A model generated the notes under the pieces. The model was not told the DNA's origin. It did no database searches and was given only the letters and a program-made list of their open reading frames with translations. The position numbers were made by a program, and so were the translations under genes. This document shows positions 40,398 through 47,765 of a DNA stretch of 64,000 nt, piece by piece; position 1 is the stretch's first letter, and the number at the start of each line of letters is the position of its first letter. The DNA lies in contig JAEMQS010000011.1 in the NCBI GenBank assembly GCA_016463765.1, positions 24,379 through 88,378 of the forward strand. Reading direction: 5' to 3'. Source of the stretch: Solirubrobacteraceae bacterium. Its GTDB lineage: Bacteria > Actinomycetota > Thermoleophilia > Solirubrobacterales > Solirubrobacteraceae.

Positions 40398-42154
40398 CGC
40401 AAGCCCAGGACGAGCTCCGCAAAGCGTTCATCTACCTCCGCGTCTCCTCGGATAAGCAAGTCAAGAAGGACTACGACCCGGAGGGGCTGAGCCTTCCAGC
40501 GCAACGCGAAGCGTGTACGGCCAAGGCCGCCTCCCTCGGTGCCAAGGTCGTGCAGGAGTACGTCGAACCAGGCGTCTCCGGCGGCTCACTCCGGAAGCGG
40601 AAGAGCTTCCTCGCGATGCTCGAAGCCATCCGCGAACAAGGCGACGTCGACTTCGTGATCGTCTGGAGCGTCAGCCGCTGGGCTCGCGACCAAGAGGATC
40701 ACTGGACGAGCCGTGGTCTCATTCGACGACATGGTGCCCGCCTGATCTCCGTAAAGGAGCAGATCGGCGGCGAGTCATCGAGCGAGATCATGGTCGAAGG
40801 CGTCCTCGCGGCCGTCGCCGCTGGTCGGCGCATCGAGATCGCCGAAGACGTCAAGCGCGGCATGCTCCGCAAGGCCCAGGTCGGTGGTACCCCCTACCGC
40901 GCGCCACTTGGCTACGTCAACACCAGCCAGATCATCGACGGTCACGAGGTTCGAGACATCGCTCTTGACCCCGACCGAGCTGAACTGATCCGGGACTGCT
41001 TTCGCCTGTACGCCACCGGCGAGTACTCCCTCACGGAACTTGCCGCCCTCATGGAGGCACGGGGGCTTCGCACTCGGGCCACCAAGAGCGCGCCGGCCAA
41101 ACCCCTGCCGCCCAACCGGTTCTCAGCAATCCTCCGAAACGACTACTACCTCGGCCTCGTGACGGTCGAGGGCAAGACGTACCCCGGCCGCCACGAACCC
41201 CTCATCGACGAAGAGACGTTCCAGATCGTCCAGCAGCTACTCGCCAGCCGCCGGCAAAACGGAGCCAGAGCCTGGAAGCACCACCACTACCTCGCTGGCA
41301 GCCTGTTCTGCGGCGAGTGCGGCGGACGGCTCCTCTACAGCCGCAACCGCAGCGGGAACGGTGCCGTCCACGAGTACTTCGTCTGCATCAACAAGCAATG
41401 GGGCGAGTGCCGGCAGCCGTACCATCGGCTCGACCACCTCGAGGCCAAGATCGACCGGCACTACGCGACTATCCAGCTCGCGGCCGCCGATCGAGACATG
41501 ATCCGGCGAACCGTCACGTCCAAGTTGGAGGAGATCTCGGGCGCGAATTCGGACGAGGTCACCTCTGCCGAGCAAACCCTCCGAGGTCTCAAGCAGCAGG
41601 AGGCGAAGCTCTTCGACGCGTTTCTCAACGACAGCATCTCCAGCGACCTGCACGACGAGCACCAGCAACGCATCCGGCGAGAACGTGTGGCTGCCGAGAC
41701 GATCACGAAGCGCCTGAGCGCCGACTTCGACACCGCGCGCTCCAATCTCGAACTCGCCCTCACGCTCACAGGGAATGTCCAACATGCGTACCGCCAGGCG
41801 GGAGAGACGCTTCGGAGCCTTCTCAACCGCAGCATCTTCATCGCCATCTACGTCGACCAAGAACCCGAAGTCGTCGACCGAGAACTCCGCGAGCCCTTTG
41901 ACGAGCTGATCGCCCTCGCTGAGGACGAGCAGTCCCGAAAGGCCGCCAGCGCAGACCTAGCCGCCGTCCTGGACCCCGACGGGACCGCCTGGAAGCCCGC
42001 TTCAAGCCGGTTCTCGCCCTGCGCAGGCCGCCAGCGCCGGGGCCTAACGGGGGCCAAGACGCAGAAGAACCCCCGCCAGCTTTCTGCTGACGGAGGTTCC
42101 AAAGTCGAAGTTATGGTACCCCCAGGGAGAATCGAACTCCCGCTACCAGCGTGA
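40394..42154 (+). CDS. large serine recombinase (integrase)
   Basis: This 586-residue enzyme integrates and excises the element by a Ser-linked mechanism. The resolvase domain starts FIYLRVSSDKQ, with the catalytic Ser at about residue 18, and VIVWSVSRWARD carries the conserved arginine region. The recombinase domain follows (GGTPYRAPLGYVN...FSAILRNDYYLG). The zinc ribbon is FCGECGGRLLY...CINKQWGEC, and a coiled coil lies after it. The ATG overlaps the ImmA stop. The last ~13 codons, from about 42117, are read from the complement of tRNA-Glu, so the natural 3' end may change on excision. Length and domains match large serine integrases of actinobacterial elements. Confidence 0.92.
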   Translation: MTQAQDELRKAFIYLRVSSDKQVKKDYDPEGLSLPAQREACTAKAASLGAKVVQEYVEPGVSGGSLRKRKSFLAMLEAIREQGDVDFVIVWSVSRWARDQEDHWTSRGLIRRHGARLISVKEQIGGESSSEIMVEGVLAAVAAGRRIEIAEDVKRGMLRKAQVGGTPYRAPLGYVNTSQIIDGHEVRDIALDPDRAELIRDCFRLYATGEYSLTELAALMEARGLRTRATKSAPAKPLPPNRFSAILRNDYYLGLVTVEGKTYPGRHEPLIDEETFQIVQQLLASRRQNGARAWKHHHYLAGSLFCGECGGRLLYSRNRSGNGAVHEYFVCINKQWGECRQPYHRLDHLEAKIDRHYATIQLAAADRDMIRRTVTSKLEEISGANSDEVTSAEQTLRGLKQQEAKLFDAFLNDSISSDLHDEHQQRIRRERVAAETITKRLSADFDTARSNLELALTLTGNVQHAYRQAGETLRSLLNRSIFIAIYVDQEPEVVDRELREPFDELIALAEDEQSRKAASADLAAVLDPDGTAWKPASSRFSPCAGRQRRGLTGAKTQKNPRQLSADGGSKVEVMVPPGRIELPLPA

Positions 42155-42188
42155 AAGGCTGGCGTGCTAACCGCTACACCATGGGGGC
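42117..42188 (-). tRNA. tRNA-Glu(UUC)
   Basis: The complement folds as a 72-nt tRNA: acceptor GCCCCCA/TGGGGGT, with a G1-U72 pair as I recall it from Gram-positive tRNA-Glu. The anticodon loop is CTTTCAC (anticodon TTC), and the T arm is GGGAG-TTCGATT-CTCCC. CCA is not encoded. The serine recombinase frame on the other strand ends inside its 3' half, and tRNA-Lys lies 32 bases upstream on the same strand. Confidence 0.95.
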
Positions 42189-42259
42189 GAGACGGATCAG
42201 GCCGTCAGTCTAGATGCAAGTAGGCCGCCTGGGACTCGAACCCAGATCCCTCGGATTAA

Positions 42260-42511
42260 CCTGCCGCACCGGCTTTCACCGGCCTCCGCGATCATCGCCG
42301 CGGCGTTGCGGTCTGGACCATCTCTTCACCCTCGGCTCGACGTTAGGGTGGGCGGCGTATGGCCTCTGAGGGCTCGCCGTTTCCGGATTGCCTGCTGATT
42401 GCCCAATCCTGAGGATTGTCACCGCGATGGGTACCTCAGGCTCTCAGGGGGTCCCAGCACACAGCCGCCGACTGACCAGTGGTTTCCCTGCTGGCGCTCC
42501 TATGTGTGTTG
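42260..42511 (-). ncRNA. group I self-splicing intron (IC3-like) in tRNA-Lys
   Basis: A 252-nt insert with no reading frame for an endonuclease. On the transcribed strand the order of core elements is right. P is AGGGAAACC (42481-42489), and R is CUCAGAGGCCAUACG (42356-42370). The P8 stem-loop CACCCUAACG...CGAGGGUG spans 42327-42350, and S is AAGAGAUGGUCC (42315-42326). GGCCAU in R pairs with AUGGUC in S as a full P7. The exon end CUU pairs with GAG (42497-42499), giving U.G at the 5' splice site, and the last intron base is G (42260). The sequence closely recalls the cyanobacterial tRNA-Leu(UAA) intron, which also splits the anticodon after U34. Confidence 0.88.
42364..42378 (+). repeat. 15-base direct repeat, right copy
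   Basis: CTCTGAGGGCTCGCC, identical to 23466-23480. It lies within the group I intron, overlapping the start of the R element when read on the minus strand. See the left copy for the att hypothesis and its difficulty. Confidence 0.4.
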
Positions 42512-42654
42512 AAGTCCGGTGCTCTACCGATTGAGCTAACGACCCTTGCGGGGCTCAGTATGGCGCGTGTCGGTGTCGCGTCGGCGTTTGACACGGACAC
42601 CCGTCGCGTCAAACCCAGGAGACCTGGAGCCGTTTGTCGTGTACCTCTACTTCG

Positions 42655-43479
42655 ATGCCCCCCGTATCGGTCCTGTTCCCTGGACAGGGCAGCCATGCCG
42701 ACGGCATGGAGGAGCCCTGGATCGACGCACCGCGCCTGCAGGCCGGCCTTGCCCTGCTCGATTACGACCCGTTCTCCCGCCTCGACGAGGGGACGCGCTA
42801 TCAGCAGCCGGCGATCTTCCTGTGCTCGGTCGCGGCGTGGGACGCGCGCGTGGACGACCCCGACGCCGCCGCACCCGCCGCGGGCGCGGGCCATTCGCTC
42901 GGTGAGTACGCCGCGCTCGTCGCCGCGGGCGCGCTGAGCTTCGAGGACGCGCTGCGGCTCGTCGACGCGCGCGCCGCCGCGATGGACCGGGCCAACGAGC
43001 TCGTGCCCGGCGGGATGGTCGCGCTGCTCGGGGGCGACATCGACGTCGCCCGCGGCCTGGCGCGCCGCACCGGCCTGTACGTGGCAAACGACAACGCCCC
43101 CGGCCAGGTCGTGCTCTCCGGCCGCGAGGAGGGCATCGAGCAGGCGCTGGAGCTGGGCCGCGAGTTCGACGTGCGCACCCGCCGTCTGCCGGTCAGCGCC
43201 GCGTTCCACACGCCGCTCATGGCGCCCGCCGCCGACGAGCTGGGCGCCGCCCTGGCCGACGTCGAGATCACGGAGACCACGTTCCCGGTGTTCAGCAATG
43301 GCACCGCCGAGCCATTCAGTGACATCCGCGGCGAACTCGTCGCGAACCTCCTGGCCCCCGTGCGCTTCCGCGAGACGCTCCTCGCCATGGCCGACACCGG
43401 CATCGAGGCGTTCGAGGAGGTCGGCCCCGGACGGGTGCTCGCCGGTCTCGTCCGCCGGACGGTGACGGTGGCCGCGTGA
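42655..43479 (+). CDS. fabD: malonyl-CoA--ACP transacylase
   Basis: This 274-residue enzyme loads malonyl groups onto acyl carrier protein. The start MPPVSVLFPGQGS at 42655 places the family's GQGS motif at residues 10-13. The active-site Ser is in GHSLGEY (Ser81), and the catalytic His is in AAFHTPLM. The first gene of the type II fatty-acid synthesis operon, it overlaps fabH as GTGA. It is somewhat shorter than the usual ~310 residues but has every conserved block. Confidence 0.95.
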   Translation: MPPVSVLFPGQGSHADGMEEPWIDAPRLQAGLALLDYDPFSRLDEGTRYQQPAIFLCSVAAWDARVDDPDAAAPAAGAGHSLGEYAALVAAGALSFEDALRLVDARAAAMDRANELVPGGMVALLGGDIDVARGLARRTGLYVANDNAPGQVVLSGREEGIEQALELGREFDVRTRRLPVSAAFHTPLMAPAADELGAALADVEITETTFPVFSNGTAEPFSDIRGELVANLLAPVRFRETLLAMADTGIEAFEEVGPGRVLAGLVRRTVTVAA

Positions 43480-44423
43480 AGGCGGGCGTCGTCGGCATCG
43501 GCCGCGCGCTCCCGGACAAGGTCGTCACGAACGCGGACTTCGAGGCCCGCGGCCTGGAGACCACCGACGACTGGATCGTCCGCCGCACCGGCATCCGGGA
43601 GCGCTACCACCTCGATCCCGACGATCCCGCGGGCGCGCTCGCGACCGAGGCGGCGCGCGAGGCGATCGAGGACGCGGGAATCGACGCGTCGGTGCTCGAC
43701 CTCGTCGTGGTCACGACGATCACGCCGGACTTCATCACCCCCGGGCTCGCCCCGCGGGTGGCCGACGACCTGGGCGCGGGCATCACGGGCGCGGTCGATC
43801 TCAACGGCGCCTGCGCCGGGTTCATCTACGCGCTGGACTACGCCGCCGCGCTCATCGAGGCCTCGCGCGCGGAGACGGTGCTCGTCGTGAGCTGCGACAT
43901 CCTCAGCCGGATCACCGACTTCGAGGACCGCTCGACCGCCGTCCTGTTCGGCGACGGCGCGGGCGCCGCGGTCCTCACCGGCGGCGACTTCGCCACGGGC
44001 GTGACCCGCGCGTCGCTGGGCAGCGAGTACCGCGCCGACGAGCTGTACGCCCCGCTGGGCGGCTGCCTGACGATGAACGGCCGCAGCGTCTACACCAACG
44101 CGGTCGACCGCATGGCAGAAGCGACGCGTGAGGTGCTCGAGCGCGAGGGACTGACGGTCGACGACCTCGACCTGTTCGTCGCCCACCAGGCGAACGCCCG
44201 GATCCTCACGGCGACCGCGTCGCAGCTCGGGTTGCCCGACGACAAGCTCGTGATGAACGTCGACCGCGTGGCGAACACGTCGTCGGCGTCGATCCCGCTG
44301 GCGCTGCGTGACGCCGAGACCGAGGGACGGCTGCTGCCCGGCATGAAGATCGGCCTGGCCGCGTTCGGCGCCGGCTACGTGTGGGGCGCCACGGTGATCG
44401 GGTGGAAAGAGGACCGGCTGTGA
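43476..44423 (+). CDS. fabH: beta-ketoacyl-ACP synthase III
   Basis: This 315-residue enzyme starts chains by condensing acyl-CoA with malonyl-ACP. The triad is Cys113 in NGACAGFIYAL, His in FVAHQANARI and Asn in VANTSSASIPL. GTG start in overlap with fabD, and its own stop overlaps fabG. In actinobacteria FabH commonly accepts branched starters; specificity cannot be told here. Confidence 0.95.
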   Translation: MKAGVVGIGRALPDKVVTNADFEARGLETTDDWIVRRTGIRERYHLDPDDPAGALATEAAREAIEDAGIDASVLDLVVVTTITPDFITPGLAPRVADDLGAGITGAVDLNGACAGFIYALDYAAALIEASRAETVLVVSCDILSRITDFEDRSTAVLFGDGAGAAVLTGGDFATGVTRASLGSEYRADELYAPLGGCLTMNGRSVYTNAVDRMAEATREVLEREGLTVDDLDLFVAHQANARILTATASQLGLPDDKLVMNVDRVANTSSASIPLALRDAETEGRLLPGMKIGLAAFGAGYVWGATVIGWKEDRL

Positions 44424-45115
44424 CGACCTTGGCCGAACAGCAGGAAGGCGGCGTGGCCGTCGTCACCGGCGGGACCCGCGGCATCGGCGCGGCGATCTCC
44501 GACGCCCTGCGCGCCGACGGGTGGACCGTCGTCGCCATCGGGCGGACGAGCGGCGACGTGCAGGCGGACATCGGCAAGCCCGAGGACGTCGCGCGCGCGG
44601 TCGAGGAGATCCACGAGCGGTTCGGCAAGGTCTTCGTCCTCGTCAACAACGCCGGGATCACCCGCGACGGCCTGGCGCTGCGCATGAGCGACAGCGACTG
44701 GGGCGACGTCGTCGACACCAACCTGTCGGGCGCGTTCGGCTTCACCCGCGGCGTCATGGGCGACATGCTGCGCAACCGCTGGGGGCGCATCGTGAACGTG
44801 TCGAGCATCGTCGCCACGCGGGCGCAGGCCGGGCAGGCCAACTACATTGCCTCGAAGGCCGGGCTGCTCGGGCTGACGGGCGCGCTGGCCAAGGAGATCG
44901 GCAAGCGCGGCGTGACGGTCAACGCGATCACGCCGGGCTTCATCGAGACCGACATGACGGCGGAGCTCGATACCGACAAGCTCGTCGAGTTCATCCCGGC
45001 GGGCCGCGTCGGGACCCCGCAGGAGGTCGCCGCCGCCGTGCGGTTCCTCTGCTCGGCCGAGGCCGGCTACATCAACGGCGCCACGCTCTCCGTCGACGGA
45101 GGCATGGGCGCATGA
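44420..45115 (+). CDS. fabG: 3-oxoacyl-ACP reductase
   Basis: This 231-residue SDR starts at GTG 44420 inside the fabH stop. It has the nucleotide loop VTGGTRGIGAA, LVNNAGI, the Ser in NVSSIVATRAQ, YIASK with catalytic Tyr and Lys, and the terminal GYINGATLSVDGG. It reduces 3-oxoacyl-ACP with NADPH in the elongation cycle. The operon position between fabH and acpP supports the specific call. Confidence 0.93.
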   Translation: MTTLAEQQEGGVAVVTGGTRGIGAAISDALRADGWTVVAIGRTSGDVQADIGKPEDVARAVEEIHERFGKVFVLVNNAGITRDGLALRMSDSDWGDVVDTNLSGAFGFTRGVMGDMLRNRWGRIVNVSSIVATRAQAGQANYIASKAGLLGLTGALAKEIGKRGVTVNAITPGFIETDMTAELDTDKLVEFIPAGRVGTPQEVAAAVRFLCSAEAGYINGATLSVDGGMGA

Positions 45116-45143
45116 CCACTTCAACCAACCAGGGAGTACACAC

Positions 45144-45401
45144 ATGGCGGATCTGACCGAAGACGGCGTGCTGCAGCGCGTCCGCGACGAACTCGAAGCG
45201 ATCAAGGTGCCCGGCGCCGAGAACGCCGAGATGGACACCACGTGGGAGGAACTCGACGTTGACTCCCTCGACCTCGTGGAGCTCATCAAGGCGCTCGAGG
45301 ACGAGTACCACATCACCATCAGCGACGATGAGCTCAAGCCGGTCGAGACGGTCGGCGACGCGGTCAAGCTGACGCTCAAGCTCGCGGGGACGACGGCGTA
45401 A
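45144..45401 (+). CDS. acpP: acyl carrier protein
   Basis: This 85-residue acidic helical protein has Ser41 in the DSLDLVELI motif, the attachment point of 4'-phosphopantetheine. It carries the growing acyl chain between the Fab enzymes. ATG 45144, preceded by AGGGAG, followed by fabF after two bases. Confidence 0.96.
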   Translation: MADLTEDGVLQRVRDELEAIKVPGAENAEMDTTWEELDVDSLDLVELIKALEDEYHITISDDELKPVETVGDAVKLTLKLAGTTA

Positions 45402-45403
45402 TC

Positions 45404-46600
45404 ATGCGCGACGTCGTCGTCACCGGGCGCGGGGTCGTCTCGCCCGTCGGCAATGAGCCCGATGCGTTCTTCGACGCCCTGGCCGCGGGCCAGTCGGGCA
45501 TCGTGCCGACCGATGACGACGGCGCCGCCGCCGAAGCGCCGGCCTCCGGGTTCGATCCGGAGACCTGGCAGACACCACGGGACGTCCGCAAGACGGACCG
45601 CTACGGCCAGTTCGCCATCTCCGCCGGCCTGCAGGCCTGGCAGGAGGCGGGCCTGGCCGACGCCGGAGTCGAGCCCGAGCGCGTCGGGATCATCTTCGGC
45701 ACCGGCATCGGCGGGATGACCACCATCGAGAGCACCTACGGGGACTTCTTCGAGGGTGGCCCGCGCGAGGTCTCGCCGCACTTCATCACGATGATGATGA
45801 GCAACGCGGCCGCAGGCCTGCTGGCGATCCAGCTGGGCGTGTACGGGCCGTCGTGGTCGGTGTCGTCGGCCTGCGCGACGGGTGCGCACGCCATCGGCGA
45901 CGCGCTGCGGATGATCCAGTTCGGCGACGCGGACGTCGCGGTCGCGGGCTCGTCGGAGGCGACGCTGTGCGGGCTGCCCGACGCGGCGTTCGGCCGGATG
46001 GGCGCGCTGTCGAAGGAGGGCGTGTCGCGGCCGTTCGACGAGCGCCGGGACGGGTTCGTCATGGGCGAGGGCGCGGGTGCCCTCATCCTCGAGGCCGAGG
46101 AGCACGCGGTCGCGCGGGGCGCTGAGATCCTGGGCCGCGTGGTCGGCTTCGGGGCGTCCAGCGACGCGTTCCACATGGCCCAGCCCGACAAGACGGGCCG
46201 GGGCGCGGCGGCGGCGATGCGCAACGCCCTGCGCTCGGCGGGGGCGTCCCCCACCGACGTGGCGTACATCAACGCCCACGGCACGTCGACGCCGTTCAAC
46301 GACGCGATCGAGTCCCGTGCCATCGTCGAGGTGTTCAACGGCCACGGGCCCGCGGTCTCGTCGACCAAGGGCCAGATCGGGCACCTGCTCGGCGCGGCCG
46401 GCGCCGTGGAGGCCGTGGCGACGATCACCGCCCTGCAGCGCGGGGTCCTGCCGCCCACCGGTGGGCTCGAGCAGCCCGATCCGGCGTGCGAGATCGACCA
46501 TGTGCTGGAGGCCCGCGAGGTCCCGGGCGCGAAGCTCGCGCTGTCGAATTCGTTCGGGTTCGGCGGGCAGAACGCGTCGCTGGCGTTCGCCGCGAAGTAA
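45404..46600 (+). CDS. fabF: beta-ketoacyl-ACP synthase II
   Basis: This 398-residue elongating synthase has the triad Cys157 in SSACATGAHA, His in INAHGTSTPFND and His in KGQIGHLLGAAGA, with the closing NSFGFGGQNASL. Last gene of the fab operon, followed directly by a strong hairpin. Confidence 0.95.
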   Translation: MRDVVVTGRGVVSPVGNEPDAFFDALAAGQSGIVPTDDDGAAAEAPASGFDPETWQTPRDVRKTDRYGQFAISAGLQAWQEAGLADAGVEPERVGIIFGTGIGGMTTIESTYGDFFEGGPREVSPHFITMMMSNAAAGLLAIQLGVYGPSWSVSSACATGAHAIGDALRMIQFGDADVAVAGSSEATLCGLPDAAFGRMGALSKEGVSRPFDERRDGFVMGEGAGALILEAEEHAVARGAEILGRVVGFGASSDAFHMAQPDKTGRGAAAAMRNALRSAGASPTDVAYINAHGTSTPFNDAIESRAIVEVFNGHGPAVSSTKGQIGHLLGAAGAVEAVATITALQRGVLPPTGGLEQPDPACEIDHVLEAREVPGAKLALSNSFGFGGQNASLAFAAK

Positions 46601-46629
46601 CGGAAGGGGATCCATGCGATCCCCTTCCG
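46601..46629 (+). terminator. terminator hairpin after fabF
   Basis: CGGAAGGGGATC and GATCCCCTTCCG pair perfectly (12 bp) around CATGC, starting at the base after the fabF stop. Clear end of the fab operon, though without a long T-run. Confidence 0.75.
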
Positions 46630-46657
46630 GCCGCGCACCTGCGACACTCCGCGGATT

Positions 46658-47287
46658 GTGAGTGTTCCCGCTGAGCAGTTGGCGCCGCGGAACCCGACCG
46701 AGGACGCCATCCTCGCCGCCGCGCGCGCCGCCGTCGAAGAGGAGCCGTTCGAGCGGCTGACCATCGACGGCATCGCCCGCCGTGCCTTCGTCAGCCGCAC
46801 CGCGGTCTACTTCTACTTCCCGAACAAGCGGGCGGTCGTCGACCGCCTGATCCAGCTGGCGTTCGGTGAGCTCTACGAGGGCGCGTCGGTGTACTTCGAC
46901 GGCGACGGCGAGCCGCGGATGCAGCTGCGCCTGGCGCTGTCGCGGATGGTCTCCGCGGTCAACCGCAACGACAAGGTGCTGCTGCTGGCCTTCCAGCTCT
47001 CGGGCCGCGAGGACCGGCTGCCGCCCGAGTGGGAGCCGCATCTGCGGCGCCTGATCGTGGGCGCCGAGCGGCGGCTGCGGCGCGACCAGGAGCGCGGAAT
47101 CGCGCCGTCGGACATCTCGCCGCGGACGAGCGCCCTGGCGCTGTGCGCGATGGTGGAGCGGCACATCTCGATCGAGGTCCAGCGCGGGAAGACGGGCACG
47201 GATCTGGACGATGCGATCCGGACGCTGGCCGAGCTGTGGTGGCGGGCGGCGTACTCGTGGCCGGACGGGCGTCCGGACGCGGGCTGA
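46658..47287 (+). CDS. TetR-family transcriptional regulator
   Basis: This 209-residue regulator starts at GTG 46658. The N-terminal helix-turn-helix reads ILAAARAAVEEEPFERLTI...GIARRAFVSRTAVYFYFPNKRAVVDRL, followed by an all-helical ligand domain. It sits just after the fab operon terminator and may control lipid genes, as FasR/FabR-like TetR proteins do. No operator is visible at the fabD promoter, so this is inference. Confidence 0.85.
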   Translation: MSVPAEQLAPRNPTEDAILAAARAAVEEEPFERLTIDGIARRAFVSRTAVYFYFPNKRAVVDRLIQLAFGELYEGASVYFDGDGEPRMQLRLALSRMVSAVNRNDKVLLLAFQLSGREDRLPPEWEPHLRRLIVGAERRLRRDQERGIAPSDISPRTSALALCAMVERHISIEVQRGKTGTDLDDAIRTLAELWWRAAYSWPDGRPDAG

Positions 47288-47298
47288 GCCGGTTGGCG

Positions 47299-47679
47299 GT
47301 GCAGGTCGACGTTGCGGGGGATCTCGCGACGGTGCGGATGGGGTCCGGGCCGGTGGCGCGTTGGCATGACCTCGCGCCGTTTGACATTCCGGGTGTCCGG
47401 CTGGGCGTCGACGTGAAGGGCCGGCTGCTTGTCTTGGAGGCGCCACCAGCACAGCTCCATCCCGACGTGCTCGATGGGAGCGCGCCGGGCGACTTCACCC
47501 TGTCCGACAACATGGGCTACCTCTACCTCGCGAAGCGGGTGCGCTCGGTGCGGTCGGTGGAGGTCGATGTCGAGGACATCGGCGACTTCATCGTCGACGT
47601 CGACCGCGAGGGCCGTGTGGTCGGCATCGAGTTCTACGAGGCGGACGGCGCGCCACCTGGGTGGACCAGGGCACGCTGA
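47299..47679 (+). CDS. DUF2283-like protein
   Basis: About 126 residues; start GTG 47299 (or TTG 47293), shortly after the TetR stop. The C-terminal half matches DUF2283 (NMGYLYLAKRVRSVRSVEVDVE...FIVDVDREGRVVGIEF). The N-terminal half is a second small beta-rich domain. Function of the family is unknown. Probably co-transcribed with the TetR gene. Confidence 0.65.
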   Translation: MQVDVAGDLATVRMGSGPVARWHDLAPFDIPGVRLGVDVKGRLLVLEAPPAQLHPDVLDGSAPGDFTLSDNMGYLYLAKRVRSVRSVEVDVEDIGDFIVDVDREGRVVGIEFYEADGAPPGWTRAR

Positions 47680-47686
47680 GATCGAG

Positions 47687-47754
47687 CGTCGAAATATGGT
47701 GGCGCCAGCCACCACATTCCGACGCTCGGCGCCGCGAGCCGCCACATTTTGACG
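47687..47754. repeat. three copies of a 17-base REP-like unit
   Basis: Units at 47687-47703 (inverted), 47708-47724 and 47738-47754 fit GCCRCCAYATTYYGACG. The first two face each other four bases apart. With flanking GAGCGTCG/CGACGCTC (47684-47691, 47720-47727) they form a long hairpin. It lies between convergent genes (DUF2283-like and fabI) and may double as a two-way terminator. Confidence 0.7.
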
Positions 47755-47765
47755 TTTGGCGTCGG

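Larger units (their letters stand above)
22861..42154. mobile_element. integrated mobile element (~19 kb), serine-recombinase type
   Basis: Base composition, gene content and gene density change near 22.8 kb and return to chromosomal style after the tRNA genes at 42.1-42.5 kb. The block carries ParB-like proteins, two DNA methyltransferases, a VirD4/TraG-like ATPase, a replication-relaxation protein, a phage-tail-like cargo gene and many coupled small genes. At its right end is an XRE-ImmA-serine recombinase cassette whose last codons run into tRNA-Glu. The right end is likely at or just beyond the recombinase stop. The left end is not precisely defined (22.8-23.5 kb). A 15-base direct repeat (23466-23480, 42364-42378) is a candidate att core. 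No relaxase was recognised, so it may be mobilisable rather than self-transmissible. Confidence 0.75.
42221..42545 (-). tRNA. tRNA-Lys(UUU), interrupted by a group I intron
   Basis: The 5' exon is 42512-42545 (34 nt: starts GGGTCGTTAGCTCAATCGG, ends CCGGACTT). The 3' exon is 42221-42259 (39 nt: starts TTAATCCGA, T arm CTGGG-TTCGAGT-CCCAG). Joined, the anticodon loop is CTTTTAA with anticodon UUU, and the total is 73 nt. The D arm, D loop GG and T loop are canonical. The acceptor stem holds by G1-U72, G2-C71, G3-C70, U4-G69, C5-G68, G6-C67, U7-G66, with three wobbles. C27-A43 in the anticodon stem is a mismatch. CCA is not encoded. The intron lies between U34 and U35. Confidence 0.88.

Noticed and set aside
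42480..42545. Contiguous reading of the tRNA 5' half suggests an anticodon UCA (opal suppressor).
   Set aside because: UCA appears only if the intron's first bases are read as the loop. The matching 3' half lies 252 nt away, and the joined loop CTTTTAA gives UUU (Lys).
44375..47452. 1025-codon open frame on the minus strand across the fab operon.
   Set aside because: It is the antisense shadow of highly GC-rich fabH, fabG, acpP and fabF, with Arg/Ala/Gly/Pro composition and no domain sentence.
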